From assembly GCF_014203365.1 (NCBI RefSeq), contig NZ_JACHIS010000001.1:3658001-3722000 (forward strand): a stretch of DNA of 64,000 bases, in the 5' to 3' direction. The DNA is from Actinoalloteichus hymeniacidonis (GTDB lineage Bacteria > Actinomycetota > Actinomycetes > Mycobacteriales > Pseudonocardiaceae). Both the position numbers and the translations under genes were made by a program. The notes beneath the pieces are model-generated. The model made no database searches and had not been told where the DNA came from. It saw nothing but the letters and a program-made list of their open reading frames with translations. Below are positions 7,406 through 15,934 of this stretch, piece after piece (position 1 is the first letter of the stretch; each line of letters begins with the position of its first letter).

Positions 7406-9018
7406 TCCGTTTCGAGCAGGTGTCGATCAGCTACGACGACGACACCGGACCGGTGCTGTCCGAGATCGACCTGGAGATCGCCGAGGGCGAACTGTGCCTG
7501 GTGGTCGGCCACACCGGATCCGGGAAGTCGACGCTGTTGGGTGCGATCAACGGGCTGGTGCCGCACTTCACCGGTGGCACGCTGCGCGGCCGGGTACACG
7601 TGGCCGGCCGGGACACCAGGACGAACCCGCCCCGTGAGCTGGCCGATCTGATCGGAGTGGTCGGTCAGGACCCGTTGGCCGGATTCGTGACCGACACCGT
7701 CGAGGCGGAGCTGGCCTACGGGATGGAACAACTCGCCATCCCGGCGGACGTGATGCGCAAGCGGGTCGAGGAGACGCTGGACCTGCTCGGCATCGCCGAG
7801 TTACGCGATCGCTCGCTGCGTTCACTCTCCGGCGGCCAGCAGCAACGGGTGGCGATCGGCTCGGTGCTCACCGCGCACCCTCGGGTGTTGGTCCTCGACG
7901 AGCCGACCTCGGCGCTGGACCCGACCGCCGCCGAGGAGGTCCTGGCCTCGATCACCCGACTGGTGCACGACCTCGGGGTGACGGTGGTGATCGCCGAACA
8001 CCGCTTGGAACGGGTCGTGCAGTACGCGGACGGGATGATCTTCCTGCCCGGAGACGGCCGAGTCGTGCACGGACCGCCCGTCGAGGTGCTCGCAGAAGCG
8101 ACCTTGGCGCCGCCCGTGGTCGAGCTGGGCAGGGTGGCGGGTTGGACGCCGCTGCCGCTGTCGGTGCGCGATGCGCGCCGCCGCGCCCCCGAACTGCGCA
8201 CCAGGTTGGCCGGGTGCACACCGCAGACAGACACCGTTCCGGACTCGGCGAGCCCGTTGCTCGGTGCGCGCGGCGTCGTGGTGCGGCACGGCGAGACGGT
8301 GGCGGTCCGCGAGGTGGATCTCGATCTGCATCGTGGTCGGGTGACCGCGCTGATGGGCCGCAACGGATCCGGGAAGTCCTCCCTGCTGTGGGCGCTGCAG
8401 GGCTCCGGTCGGCGGTTCGCGGGCACGGTGTCCACCGGCGGGATCGACCCCGCCGCCGTTTCTGCTCGGCAGGCCAGGTCTCTTGTCGGGCTGGTGCCGC
8501 AGACGGCGGCGGACCTGCTGTATCTGGACACGGTCGCGGCCGAGTGCGCGCAGGCGGACCGGGAGTCGGAGGCACCGCCGGGTACCTGCCGGTCGCTGTT
8601 GATCAGGATGATCGACGAACCGGATCCCGCCGCGCACCCGCGCGATCTCTCCGAGGGACAGCGGTTGGCCTTGGTCCTGGCCATCCAGCTGGTGACCGCG
8701 CCGCCGGTCGTCCTGCTCGACGAGCCCACCCGGGGCCTGGACTACCGGGCCAAACGGCGATTCGGTGCCGTCGTCGCGGAGCTGGCCGCCGAGGGACGGT
8801 CGGTGGTGATCGCCACCCACGATGTGGAGTTCGTCGCCGCCGTCGCGGACCGGGTCGTCGTCCTGGCCGGTGGCGAGGTCGTCGCCGACGGCGATACCGC
8901 CGAGGTGGTGAGTTCCTCACCGTCCTTCGCTCCACAGGTCGCCAAGATCCTGGCACCGCAGGGCTGGCTGACGGTCGAACAGGTGCGTCGGGCGCTGGCC
9001 GAGGACTCGGGCCGGTGA
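7402..9018 (+). CDS. ECF transporter ATPase, two fused ABC domains
   Basis: Cytoplasmic energy subunit of the ECF importer, with both nucleotide-binding domains in one 538-aa chain. Domain 1 has Walker A GHTGSGKS (36-43), signature LSGGQ near 142 and Walker B VLVLDEP near 162-168. Domain 2 has Walker A GRNGSGKS (319-326), signature LSEGQ near 416 and VVLLDEP. The second signature departs from LSGGQ at its third position. The GTG start overlaps the stop of the T-component gene (GTGA) and follows GGAGG. The stop overlaps the S-component start in the same way, so the three genes are translationally coupled. This is a CbrU/CbiO-like fusion. Confidence 0.9.
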   Translation: MIRFEQVSISYDDDTGPVLSEIDLEIAEGELCLVVGHTGSGKSTLLGAINGLVPHFTGGTLRGRVHVAGRDTRTNPPRELADLIGVVGQDPLAGFVTDTVEAELAYGMEQLAIPADVMRKRVEETLDLLGIAELRDRSLRSLSGGQQQRVAIGSVLTAHPRVLVLDEPTSALDPTAAEEVLASITRLVHDLGVTVVIAEHRLERVVQYADGMIFLPGDGRVVHGPPVEVLAEATLAPPVVELGRVAGWTPLPLSVRDARRRAPELRTRLAGCTPQTDTVPDSASPLLGARGVVVRHGETVAVREVDLDLHRGRVTALMGRNGSGKSSLLWALQGSGRRFAGTVSTGGIDPAAVSARQARSLVGLVPQTAADLLYLDTVAAECAQADRESEAPPGTCRSLLIRMIDEPDPAAHPRDLSEGQRLALVLAIQLVTAPPVVLLDEPTRGLDYRAKRRFGAVVAELAAEGRSVVIATHDVEFVAAVADRVVVLAGGEVVADGDTAEVVSSSPSFAPQVAKILAPQGWLTVEQVRRALAEDSGR

Positions 9019-9812
9019 CGGTGCGTCCGCGAGCCGGGACGGCCGTCGTCCGCATCACCCCGCGCCGGGCCGCAGTGCTGACCCTGGCCGCGCTGGCCGG
9101 GGTGGCGATGTTCCTCTGGCCGTTGTTCGTCGCACCTCCAGCCGACCCCACGGCCCGTGCCGTGGACGCCCCGCTGGTCTTCGTGATCCTCCTGCCGCTG
9201 CTGCTGGCCATCGTGCTCGCCGAGCTGTCGGACTCGGGGATGGACGCGAAAGCGCTGGCCCTGCTCGGCGTGTTGTCGGCGGTCAACGCGGGTCTGCGCC
9301 CGTTGGGTGCGGGGACGGCGGGTATCGAGACGGTGTTCTTCCTGCTGGTCCTGGCCGGCCGGGTATTCGGTCCGGGATTCGGATTCCTGCTCGGCTCGAC
9401 CTCGTTGTTCGCCTCGGCGCTATTGACCGCCGGTATCGGTCCGTGGCTTCCGTTTCAAATGTTGTCCTCCTCGCTGTTGGGTCTCGGTGCCGGGCTGTTG
9501 CCGGCCCGACCGCGCGGTCGGGCCGAGATCGCGATGTTGGCCTGTTACGGAGTACTCGCCGCCTATGTCTTCGGTTTCCTGATGAACATGTGGTCCTGGC
9601 CGTTGCTGACGGGCACCGATACCGCACTCTCGTTCGTTCCCGGCGGGCCGATCGCAGAGAATCTGCACCGTTTCCTGCTCTTCACGCTCACCACGTCCAC
9701 GCTGGGCTGGGACACCGGTCGAGCGATCACGAACCTGGTGGCCATCCTGCTGGTCGGGCCCGCAGTCCTCACGGTGTTGCGACGTGCCGCCCGACGTGCC
9801 GCATGGGCTTGA
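9015..9812 (+). CDS. ECF transporter S component, probable cobalamin type
   Basis: Substrate-binding membrane subunit of 265 aa with about six hydrophobic segments (for example AAVLTLAALAGVAMFLWPLFV, FVILLPLLLAIVLAEL and IEMVFF-like IETVFFLLVLAGRVFGPGFGFLLG). The GxxFGxxxG-rich middle and the closing segments resemble the CbrT/YcoE-like S components. The GTG start overlaps the ATPase stop by 4 bp. Because the operon is led by a cobalamin riboswitch, cobalamin or a corrinoid precursor is the inferred substrate; the protein itself does not prove this. It is last in the operon, with no clear terminator after it. Confidence 0.82.
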   Translation: MTVRPRAGTAVVRITPRRAAVLTLAALAGVAMFLWPLFVAPPADPTARAVDAPLVFVILLPLLLAIVLAELSDSGMDAKALALLGVLSAVNAGLRPLGAGTAGIETVFFLLVLAGRVFGPGFGFLLGSTSLFASALLTAGIGPWLPFQMLSSSLLGLGAGLLPARPRGRAEIAMLACYGVLAAYVFGFLMNMWSWPLLTGTDTALSFVPGGPIAENLHRFLLFTLTTSTLGWDTGRAITNLVAILLVGPAVLTVLRRAARRAAWA

Positions 9813-10100
9813 TACTCCCGATGGAGCAATTCCGGCCGTCATTCGGACGCAATTCCTTCTCGTCGCCCCGACCGCAGTCGGCGAAACGCGATCCGAAAGA
9901 ACCAGCGACGTGGACTGTTCATTCGGATAGAATCCGGTCGAGGCATCCTGAAAACGGATCTCACTATTTTCCGGTCTCAGATGTCGCACGCGGGACGATC
10001 GAGGTGATCAGCGTCGATCAGCGAGCCGTCTCGATTGCCAGTGGCCGGTCGAGAAAACGGGGAAGGACCGGCTGGGGAGACGGCGAGAAACGGACGGTCG

Positions 10101-10832
10101 ATGACCTCTGAGCGATACCAATCGGACCAGACGGACGACGACCTGATGGTCGGGCTGACGGGCGCGAGGTTCGGCCCGACGTCGGGCAGACGGATTCGCC
10201 GTGCGCAGGCCGACGAGGACGCGGCATTCGCGCCGCCGAACCAGGCGGACGAGGGGCGGTCGACGATCGGTACGACCGGCGCGCGGTTCGGCGGTGCCGC
10301 CCGCCGCCGACGCGACACGCCCGAGGGTCAGCCGAGGTCGACGCCCACGCCGCCGAGCGGGGACTCCGGGCACGTCATGCATATCGACTTCGACCGCACC
10401 GCCGCCCGACTGCCTGCCGCCTTCGACGATCTCGACGAACCCATCTGGCCGCCCGGGCTGGCCGGAATGGACGGCTGGGGCGCGATCACCTTCGAGGAAT
10501 CCCTGGTCCGCCCGTATGCCAGGACCGGCGGGCGCACCTCCGTCGGTCTCGACCTGAGCATGGAGACGCTGATCTCCGCGACGGCCGAGCCGATGCCGTT
10601 CGCCGTCGCCGCCCGCCCGGAACTCCGCCGGATCACCGAGATCTGCGCGGAACCCTGCTCTCTCGCCGAGGTCGCCGCATTGATCGCCCTGCCGATCGGC
10701 GTCACCAAGGTCCTGATCGCCGACCTCGTGGAATGCAACGGAGTCCGGGTACACCCGCCGATCGATACCCAGGCGCTCGTGATGGACGGTGCCTTCCTAC
10801 AGCGGGTGCTCACGGGACTGCAGCGACTCTGA
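10101..10832 (+). CDS. DUF742 domain protein with duplicated TGARFG motif
   Basis: 243-aa protein with a C-terminal DUF742 domain (residues about 136-235: VRPYARTGGRTSVGLDLSM, then a winged-helix-like LRRITEICAEPCSLAEVAALIALPIGVTKVLIADLVECNGVRVH). DUF742 proteins normally sit in conservons with a sensor kinase, a roadblock protein and a Ras-like GTPase; none of these is next to it. The N-terminal half looks disordered and carries two copies of a TGARFG motif (20-25 and 59-64), each followed by Arg-rich residues. The ATG at 10101 is chosen; no strong ribosome site is visible, and in-frame starts further upstream (10035) are possible. Confidence 0.8.
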   Translation: MTSERYQSDQTDDDLMVGLTGARFGPTSGRRIRRAQADEDAAFAPPNQADEGRSTIGTTGARFGGAARRRRDTPEGQPRSTPTPPSGDSGHVMHIDFDRTAARLPAAFDDLDEPIWPPGLAGMDGWGAITFEESLVRPYARTGGRTSVGLDLSMETLISATAEPMPFAVAARPELRRITEICAEPCSLAEVAALIALPIGVTKVLIADLVECNGVRVHPPIDTQALVMDGAFLQRVLTGLQRL

Positions 10833-10945
10833 CCATCGCGGCAGGCGACGCGAATCGAGACGGCGACCAGCCGCGGTTCGCTCCACGACCGCGTCGCCCG
10901 CCGCCCGGGTCGTTTCCCCGCGAAGGGCGGGGGTACCCGCCGCAC

Positions 10946-11572
10946 ATGAATGCAGTACAGCGATGGTTGAAGTCGATCGAATCCCGGCAGTCGCTGGACG
11001 CGGTGGCCGAACGGCTGCGCTCGCGGGTCCGGCCCTTCCTCCGCGAGCGCCCCGGCCTGGATAGAGCGCTGCGAGGCAAATGGCTGGGCCACCCCGCCCA
11101 TCCGGCACTCGTCGCGATGCCCATCGGCTGCTACGGCGCCGCAGCGGTCTGCGACCTGCTCGGCCGCCGGGTGACGGCCCGACATCTGATCTCGCTGGGC
11201 CTGCTCACTGTCCCGCCTGCGGCGATCACGGGACTCGCCGACTGGAGTGAGCTGGACCTGCGGCAACGCCGCGTCGGCTTCGTGCACGCCTCCGCGAATA
11301 TCGCGTCGTCGGTCTGCTACCTGATGTCGTGGACTGCTCGACACCGCAGTAACGACACCGCCGGACGCGGCTGGGCGCTGCTCGGACTGCTCACCGTCAG
11401 CGCGGCCGGTGCGATCGGCGGACATCTGGCCTACGCGCAGGGCGCAGGCGTCTTCCGCTGGTCCCGGCCCGCCGAGGCAGCCGACGGGCCTGCGGGACCG
11501 ATGCCACGCACGCCGGAGGACGACGCCGCCGGCAGTCATCGAGAGCGAACGTCGGGGTCGGGCAGACAGTGA
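10946..11572 (+). CDS. DUF2231 membrane protein
   Basis: 208-aa protein with the DUF2231 hallmarks: GKWLGHPAHPALVAMPIGCYGAAAVCDLLG, then LGLLTVPPAAITGLADW and HASANIASSVCYLMSW, ending with GLLTVSAAGAIGGHLAYAQG. Four membrane helices are predicted with conserved His residues in the first and third, suggestive of metal or haem contact. The family's function is unknown. The C-terminal tail is polar. Its stop overlaps the GTG start of the SDR gene by 4 bp, so the two form an operon. The ATG at 10946 lies downstream of a G-rich AAGGGCGGGGG. Confidence 0.8.
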   Translation: MNAVQRWLKSIESRQSLDAVAERLRSRVRPFLRERPGLDRALRGKWLGHPAHPALVAMPIGCYGAAAVCDLLGRRVTARHLISLGLLTVPPAAITGLADWSELDLRQRRVGFVHASANIASSVCYLMSWTARHRSNDTAGRGWALLGLLTVSAAGAIGGHLAYAQGAGVFRWSRPAEAADGPAGPMPRTPEDDAAGSHRERTSGSGRQ

Positions 11573-12609
11573 CCGCAGCAGGCATCCGGGTGGTGGTCGT
11601 GGGGGCCACCGGCAATGTGGGCACCGCCCTGGTCCGCACCCTCGCAGGCGACTCCCGAGTCGCCTCGATCGTCGGAGTGGCCCGACGCCAACCGTCCTGG
11701 CGACCGCCGAAGACGACGTGGCGGACCGCCGATATCACCGACGACGACCTCGTCGAGATCTTCCGGGGCGCCGACGTCGTCGTACACCTGGCCTGGCGGT
11801 TCCAGCCGACGCACTCCCCCGATGTCACCTGGCGCACCAACGTTCTGGGTGGCATTCGGGTATTCGAAGCGGTCGCCTTCGCGGGAGTGCCCGCCCTGGT
11901 GTACGCATCGTCGGTGGCGGCCTATTCCCCCGGCCCCAAGAATCGTGGCGTGGACGAGAGCTGGCCGACCCATGGTTGGCCGGGCGCCGCATACAGCCGG
12001 GAGAAGGCCTATCTGGAGCGGGTGCTGGACACGGTGGAGGACAGCCAGCCCGATCTCCGGGTGGTGCGCATCCGTCCGGGCTTCATCCTGCAACGGCAGG
12101 CCGCCCAGCAACAACGCAGGCTGTTCGCCGGTCCCCTGATTCCGTCGGTGTTGTTGCGGCCGGGCGGGATACCGGTGGTCCCTGATCTTCCGGGCCTGAG
12201 ATTCCAGGTTTTGCACGCCCAGGATGTCGCCGAGGCCTTCCGGCTCGCCGCGCTGAGCCGATCGGCCGGTGGGTTCAATCTGGCCGCCGAGCCGATCGTC
12301 GATGCCGAGCTGCTGGCCGACTGCCTCGATGCCACGGTGGTACGACTCCCGGCACGCCCGGTACGGGCGGCGATGTCGGCGGCCTGGCGGTTGCGTGCGG
12401 TCGCGGCCTCGCCCGATCTGCTCGACACCCTGCTGCGCCTGCCGGTGTTGGACACGACCAGGGCGCGGGTGGAACTCGGGTGGTCACCGGTGCACACCTC
12501 CCGTGATGCCCTGGGCGAGTTCTTCCTGGGCCTGCGGACCGGCCCGGGGCCGACCCCGCCGCTGGCGGCGCAGGGGCTCGGCCGACTCCGAACCATCGGA
12601 CGACGGTAG
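11569..12609 (+). CDS. NAD-dependent epimerase/dehydratase (atypical SDR)
   Basis: 346-aa protein of the extended/atypical short-chain dehydrogenase family. The NAD(P)-binding glycine motif is VVVVGATGNVGTALVRTL near residues 8-25. The catalytic-site region has VYASSVAAYSPGP, followed by AAYSREKAYLERVL, giving the usual Ser and Tyr-X3-Lys (here YSREK). The C-terminal substrate domain contains HAQDVAEAFRLAAL. The substrate is not evident; such proteins range from sugar epimerases to NmrA-like sensors. It is coupled to the DUF2231 gene upstream by a GTGA overlap and converges with the SGNH gene. Confidence 0.85.
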   Translation: MTAAGIRVVVVGATGNVGTALVRTLAGDSRVASIVGVARRQPSWRPPKTTWRTADITDDDLVEIFRGADVVVHLAWRFQPTHSPDVTWRTNVLGGIRVFEAVAFAGVPALVYASSVAAYSPGPKNRGVDESWPTHGWPGAAYSREKAYLERVLDTVEDSQPDLRVVRIRPGFILQRQAAQQQRRLFAGPLIPSVLLRPGGIPVVPDLPGLRFQVLHAQDVAEAFRLAALSRSAGGFNLAAEPIVDAELLADCLDATVVRLPARPVRAAMSAAWRLRAVAASPDLLDTLLRLPVLDTTRARVELGWSPVHTSRDALGEFFLGLRTGPGPTPPLAAQGLGRLRTIGRR

Positions 12610-12633
12610 TCGTCCCCGGGAACCCGCCGGTAT

Positions 12634-12656
12634 CGGTTCACGGCTCGGGTGAAACC
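12634..12656. terminator. Weak hairpin between convergent genes
   Basis: CGGTTCAC and GTGAAACCG can pair with one bulge across a GGCTCGG loop. It lies in the 70-bp gap between the SDR gene and the SGNH gene, so it could end both transcripts. The pairing is short and imperfect. Confidence 0.3.
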
Positions 12657-12679
12657 GCGGCGGATCTCGGTCGGCGTCC

Positions 12680-13414
12680 TCAGCGGAGTCCGTCGAGGAC
12701 TCCGGTGAGGACCGGATGCCAACGGTCGGCGATCTTGCGGTCGCCTCCCTCGACCGGGTGCACCCCGTCATAGGTGTCGTTACCGGTGTCGAACCCGGTC
12801 CACTGGTCCACGACGAGCACCGGGGACGTCTCGGTGCTCAAGCCATCGGCCCACGCGGGGATGGCGGCGTTCAACTCGACGACCCGTTGGGCGCACTCCC
12901 CGCAGTTGACCGGGTTCATCGGGATGATCTGTGCGACGAGGATCCGCATGTCCGGATTCGACTCGCGCATCTGGGTGACGAGGGTGGTGAACGCGGACAG
13001 GATCGACTCGGTGGGCCGGGCGCTCCAGGCGTCGTTGGTGCCCAGATGCATCAGGACGACGTCCGGGTCGGTGGCCGAGAGCCAGCCCGGCAGCAGGTTC
13101 TGCTCGGCGATCCCGGTGGCGAGGAAGCCGCCATGTCCCTCGTTGTCCCCGTCGTGTTCGACGCCGCAGCCCTGCGGGCCGAGGGTTCCGACGAAATCGA
13201 CATCGGTGTGCCCGGAGTTCTGCAGGTCGTTCCACAACATCGCTCGCCAGCATCCCGGGGATCCGGTGATCGAGTCGCCCAGCGGCATGATGCGCAGCGG
13301 ATCCTGGGCGGAGACCGCCGTTCCCGCGCCGACACCGACGAACATGGCCGTCAGCACCGTCAACACCATGCCGAACACCGAGGTGCGTCCGAGTCTGCCC
13401 CGTAACCCACGCAT
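12680..13414 (-). CDS. Secreted SGNH/GDSL esterase (CE3-like)
   Basis: Predicted extracellular serine esterase, 244 aa. A signal peptide (RR near the start, hydrophobic core, likely cut after AVSA near residue 36) precedes the catalytic domain. Block I is MPLGDSITGS with the nucleophile Ser at about 48. A middle block reads VVLMHLGTNDAW (Gly and Asn of the oxyanion hole), and block V is YDGVHP with the Asp/His pair. Four or more Cys in the mature part suggest disulfides. The layout resembles carbohydrate-esterase family 3 acetylxylan esterases. The start follows a perfect AGGAGG; a longer upstream frame is not needed. A secreted GH5 gene 3.3 kb away may share a polysaccharide niche. Confidence 0.88.
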   Translation of the reverse strand: MRGLRGRLGRTSVFGMVLTVLTAMFVGVGAGTAVSAQDPLRIMPLGDSITGSPGCWRAMLWNDLQNSGHTDVDFVGTLGPQGCGVEHDGDNEGHGGFLATGIAEQNLLPGWLSATDPDVVLMHLGTNDAWSARPTESILSAFTTLVTQMRESNPDMRILVAQIIPMNPVNCGECAQRVVELNAAIPAWADGLSTETSPVLVVDQWTGFDTGNDTYDGVHPVEGGDRKIADRWHPVLTGVLDGLR

Positions 13415-13576
13415 CGATCGCCTCCTGTGCTCTGCGGCGACCCGGTGGGTTGGTGCTTCGGCATGCGGAGGCGGGATCGCCGGACGCCCATCGACGAATC
13501 GATGTCGGACCGCATGTCGAGGTCGAGCAACCGGGTGAGATGCTCCTACCGCCTCGACCGTACGACGACCGCGTCC

Positions 13577-13592
13577 GGGGCGGTATCGCCCC
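13577..13592 (-). terminator. Short hairpin after FAD oxidoreductase gene
   Basis: GGGGCG and CGCCCC pair perfectly over a GTAT loop about 40 nt past the stop of the minus-strand gene ending at 13634. No U-run follows. Confidence 0.3.
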
Positions 13593-13633
13593 ATCGGCGG
13601 CATTGTCGACGTCTGGCGGAGGGATTCGTCCGA

Positions 13634-15103
13634 TCACGACTGCCGCAACAGCCGCAGCGGGTCGTCGGTGATCCCGAAGCGCTGTCGTAGCACGCGCCGA
13701 GCGGCATGCAGGCCCGCCATGCCATGGACGCCGGGGCCGGGAGGCGTCGAGGCCGAGCAGAGGTAGACCCCGTCCAGGGGCGTGGCATAGGGATCGAACC
13801 GGAGTACCGGACGTGCGATCAACTGGCGCAGGGTGACGGCCCCCGCCGCGATGTCGCCGCCGACGTAGTTGGCGTCGTGTCCCTGGAGGTCCATCGCGGT
13901 CCGAACCCGGTGCGCCGCCACGATCTCCCGGAATCCCGGGGCGAATCGCTCGATCTGGTCGATCACCGCCGCGCTCACGTCCCGGTCGGAGCCCTGCGGC
14001 ACGTGTGCATAGGTCCACAGCGTGTGGCTGCCTGCGGGTGCCCTTCCCGGGTCGACGACGCCTGGCTGCACGGCCAGCACGAAGGGGCGTTCGGCGTGCA
14101 GGCCCGCTGCCACGGCACGCTGGGCGACGACCGCATCGGCCCGGCTGCCGATCAGATGCAGCGTCCCTGCCGATGCGCAATCGGAGTTCGCCCAGGGCAC
14201 CGGGGCTCTCAGCGCGAAGTCGACCTTGCAGGCCGCACCGCCGTAGCGGAACGCCGCAAGCCGGCGGGCGTACCGTTCGGGCAACTCGGAGCCCGCGATC
14301 CGCAGCAGCCCGGCGGGCGTGAGATCGAGCAGCACCGCGCGAGCCCTCGGCAGCTGTGCGAGCCGGTCGATCCGGCTTCCCGTGATCACCCGACTGCCAT
14401 GCGCCCGCAGATCGGCCACGAGGGCGTCCGTGATCGCCGCGCTACCGCCCTCGGGGATCGGCCACCCCACGCCGTGCGCCAGCGCTGCCAGCAACAACCC
14501 GGCCCCGGCCGGCGCGATCGCCTGTGACGGGGCGATCGCATGGGCACAGACTCCGGTGAACATCGCGGGCGCGATCTCATCTCGGAATCGCAGATTCCAC
14601 AGCGGCGAGCCCTGCTCCAACATCCGACGAGCCAGCCGGATGGCCGAGAGCGGATCGGCGGGTACACCACGCAGATCCGACATCGCCAGGTCGACCACCC
14701 CTGGCCAGGCCGCCGCGAGCGGACCGAGCAGGCCACGCCATGCCCGGCCGTCGACGCCGAGGCCCGCCGCCGTGCGGCCCAGATCCCGCCAGGCCAACCC
14801 CGCCCGACCGCCGTCCAGCGGATGCGCGTAGGCCAGGTCCGGTTGAAGCATCCGCACGCCGTGCGCCGCGAGATCGAAAGCACGGAAGAACGGGGAGGCC
14901 AGGCCCATCGGGTGGACGGCCGAACAGACATCGTGCCGATGACCGGGCAGCGTCGACTCCTCGGTGCGCGCCCCACCGCCGGGGGTCGACGCAGCCTCGT
15001 GCACCTCGACGGACAGTCCGGCCCTGGCCAGGATCACCGCAGCGGCCAGCCCGTTGGGGCCCGCGCCCACGACCACGGCGTCGAGCGAGGAATCGGTGGT
15101 CAT
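13634..15103 (-). CDS. FAD-dependent oxidoreductase, phytoene-desaturase-like
   Basis: 489-aa flavoprotein of the phytoene dehydrogenase/CrtI-like group. The N-terminus has the dinucleotide motif VVVGAGPNGLAAAVILARAGLSVEVHEA with the GG-ARTEE follow-up, and the C-terminus has the family's FAD contact GVYLCSASTPPGPGVHGMAGLHAAR. Members desaturate or isomerise hydrophobic polyenes, or remain uncharacterised; the substrate is not evident here. No crtB, crtE or other carotenoid gene is nearby. The ATG at 15103 has GGAAGGAC upstream; the open frame extends much further but only as an antisense shadow. It lies 29 bp after the anti-sigma gene on the same strand and may be co-transcribed with it. Confidence 0.86.
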   Translation of the reverse strand: MTTDSSLDAVVVGAGPNGLAAAVILARAGLSVEVHEAASTPGGGARTEESTLPGHRHDVCSAVHPMGLASPFFRAFDLAAHGVRMLQPDLAYAHPLDGGRAGLAWRDLGRTAAGLGVDGRAWRGLLGPLAAAWPGVVDLAMSDLRGVPADPLSAIRLARRMLEQGSPLWNLRFRDEIAPAMFTGVCAHAIAPSQAIAPAGAGLLLAALAHGVGWPIPEGGSAAITDALVADLRAHGSRVITGSRIDRLAQLPRARAVLLDLTPAGLLRIAGSELPERYARRLAAFRYGGAACKVDFALRAPVPWANSDCASAGTLHLIGSRADAVVAQRAVAAGLHAERPFVLAVQPGVVDPGRAPAGSHTLWTYAHVPQGSDRDVSAAVIDQIERFAPGFREIVAAHRVRTAMDLQGHDANYVGGDIAAGAVTLRQLIARPVLRFDPYATPLDGVYLCSASTPPGPGVHGMAGLHAARRVLRQRFGITDDPLRLLRQS

Positions 15104-15132
15104 CGGTGTCCTTCCGCCGGGGCCGGACCGCG

Positions 15133-15870
15133 CTAGGCGACGCGGCTGCCACCCGCCCATCGCGGCCGATCGCGGTGTTCCCAGTCCACGGCGTCGAGTG
15201 TGGACCCCTGCGTGTCGAGGCGCCGTGGCGGCGCGGCGTCGGAGACCGGTGGAGCGATCAGCGCCGGTCTGCCCGGTTCCGGGCTGCGCCGAGATTCCTG
15301 GCGTCGCACCAGCGCGAGCAATCCGAGTCCCAGGACCAGCAGGCCGTGCGAGGCCACCCGCATCAACTCCACCTCGCCGATGACGAGGTCGCGCACGCTG
15401 AAGATCGCGAGTATCAGCACGAAACCACCGAGCACCGGCAGCATTCCCCGGGAGAGCCCGGTGCGCAGCGCGGCCCAGAGCATGCCGAGGCCGATGGCCA
15501 GGCTCCACGCGGTGCTCTCGTTGAGCAGGTGCACCGAACCGGCGGCATCGTGGCCGAGCCCGTGGTCGAAGCCGAAGAGCTGGGCGATCGCCAGTGCCAG
15601 CTGCCCGATCCCGACCAGGCCCAGGGCCACCCGCGCCACCGATGGAGGGCGCACGGTGTGTTCGGCGGCGGCCAGGATCCGCTCGGTGAGGTCGGGAGTC
15701 GACACCGCAGGACGGACCCGCATCGATCTGGTCAATGCGGTGGCCTGTTGTTGCCAGATCCGGCATTCCACACAGGTCTTCAGGTGTTCGTCGGTCCGTT
15801 GCGCCTGCACGGGCTCCAGCTCGGAATCGAGCCGGGCGGACAACGCGTCACGGCAGCTGTCGCACTCCAC
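15133..15870 (-). CDS. Putative zinc-finger anti-sigma factor, membrane-bound
   Basis: 245-aa protein with an N-terminal zf-HC2 anti-sigma domain: CDSCRDALSARLD, then HLKTCVECRIWQQQA, giving the His-X3-Cys-X2-Cys zinc motif. About four membrane helices follow (for example VALGLVGIGQLALAIAQLFGF and MLPVLGGFVLILAIFSV) and a cytosolic or external tail. It would bind and hold an ECF sigma factor at the membrane. The gene diverges from an ECF sigma gene whose start is about 65 bp away, its likely partner. The start is the GTG at 15870 with GGAGGAG upstream. A perfect 12-bp palindrome, GGAGAATTCTCC, lies between that ribosome site and the start. Confidence 0.83.
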   Translation of the reverse strand: MECDSCRDALSARLDSELEPVQAQRTDEHLKTCVECRIWQQQATALTRSMRVRPAVSTPDLTERILAAAEHTVRPPSVARVALGLVGIGQLALAIAQLFGFDHGLGHDAAGSVHLLNESTAWSLAIGLGMLWAALRTGLSRGMLPVLGGFVLILAIFSVRDLVIGEVELMRVASHGLLVLGLGLLALVRRQESRRSPEPGRPALIAPPVSDAAPPRRLDTQGSTLDAVDWEHRDRPRWAGGSRVA

Positions 15871-15872
15871 GC

Positions 15873-15884
15873 GGAGAATTCTCC
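15873..15884. promoter_or_regulatory. 12-bp palindrome at anti-sigma ribosome site
   Basis: GGAGAATTCTCC is self-complementary and overlaps the Shine-Dalgarno of the anti-sigma gene. In RNA the GGAG could be sequestered by CTCC, so it may tune translation. It could also be chance. Confidence 0.3.
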
Positions 15885-15920
15885 TCCATTCGGCGGACCG
15901 GGTCAGTATGACGATTGCGC

Positions 15921-15926
15921 TAATCT
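15921..15926 (+). promoter_or_regulatory. -10 box (TAATCT), possible leaderless start of ECF sigma gene
   Basis: TAATCT ends 8 nt before the GTG at 15935. This supports that codon as the start and a leaderless transcript; no Shine-Dalgarno precedes it. Confidence 0.45.
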
Positions 15927-15934
15927 TCCGATCT

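Noticed and set aside
9813-10100. Possible small gene between the S component and DUF742 genes
   Set aside because: The frames here are out of register with any start signal and have random composition.
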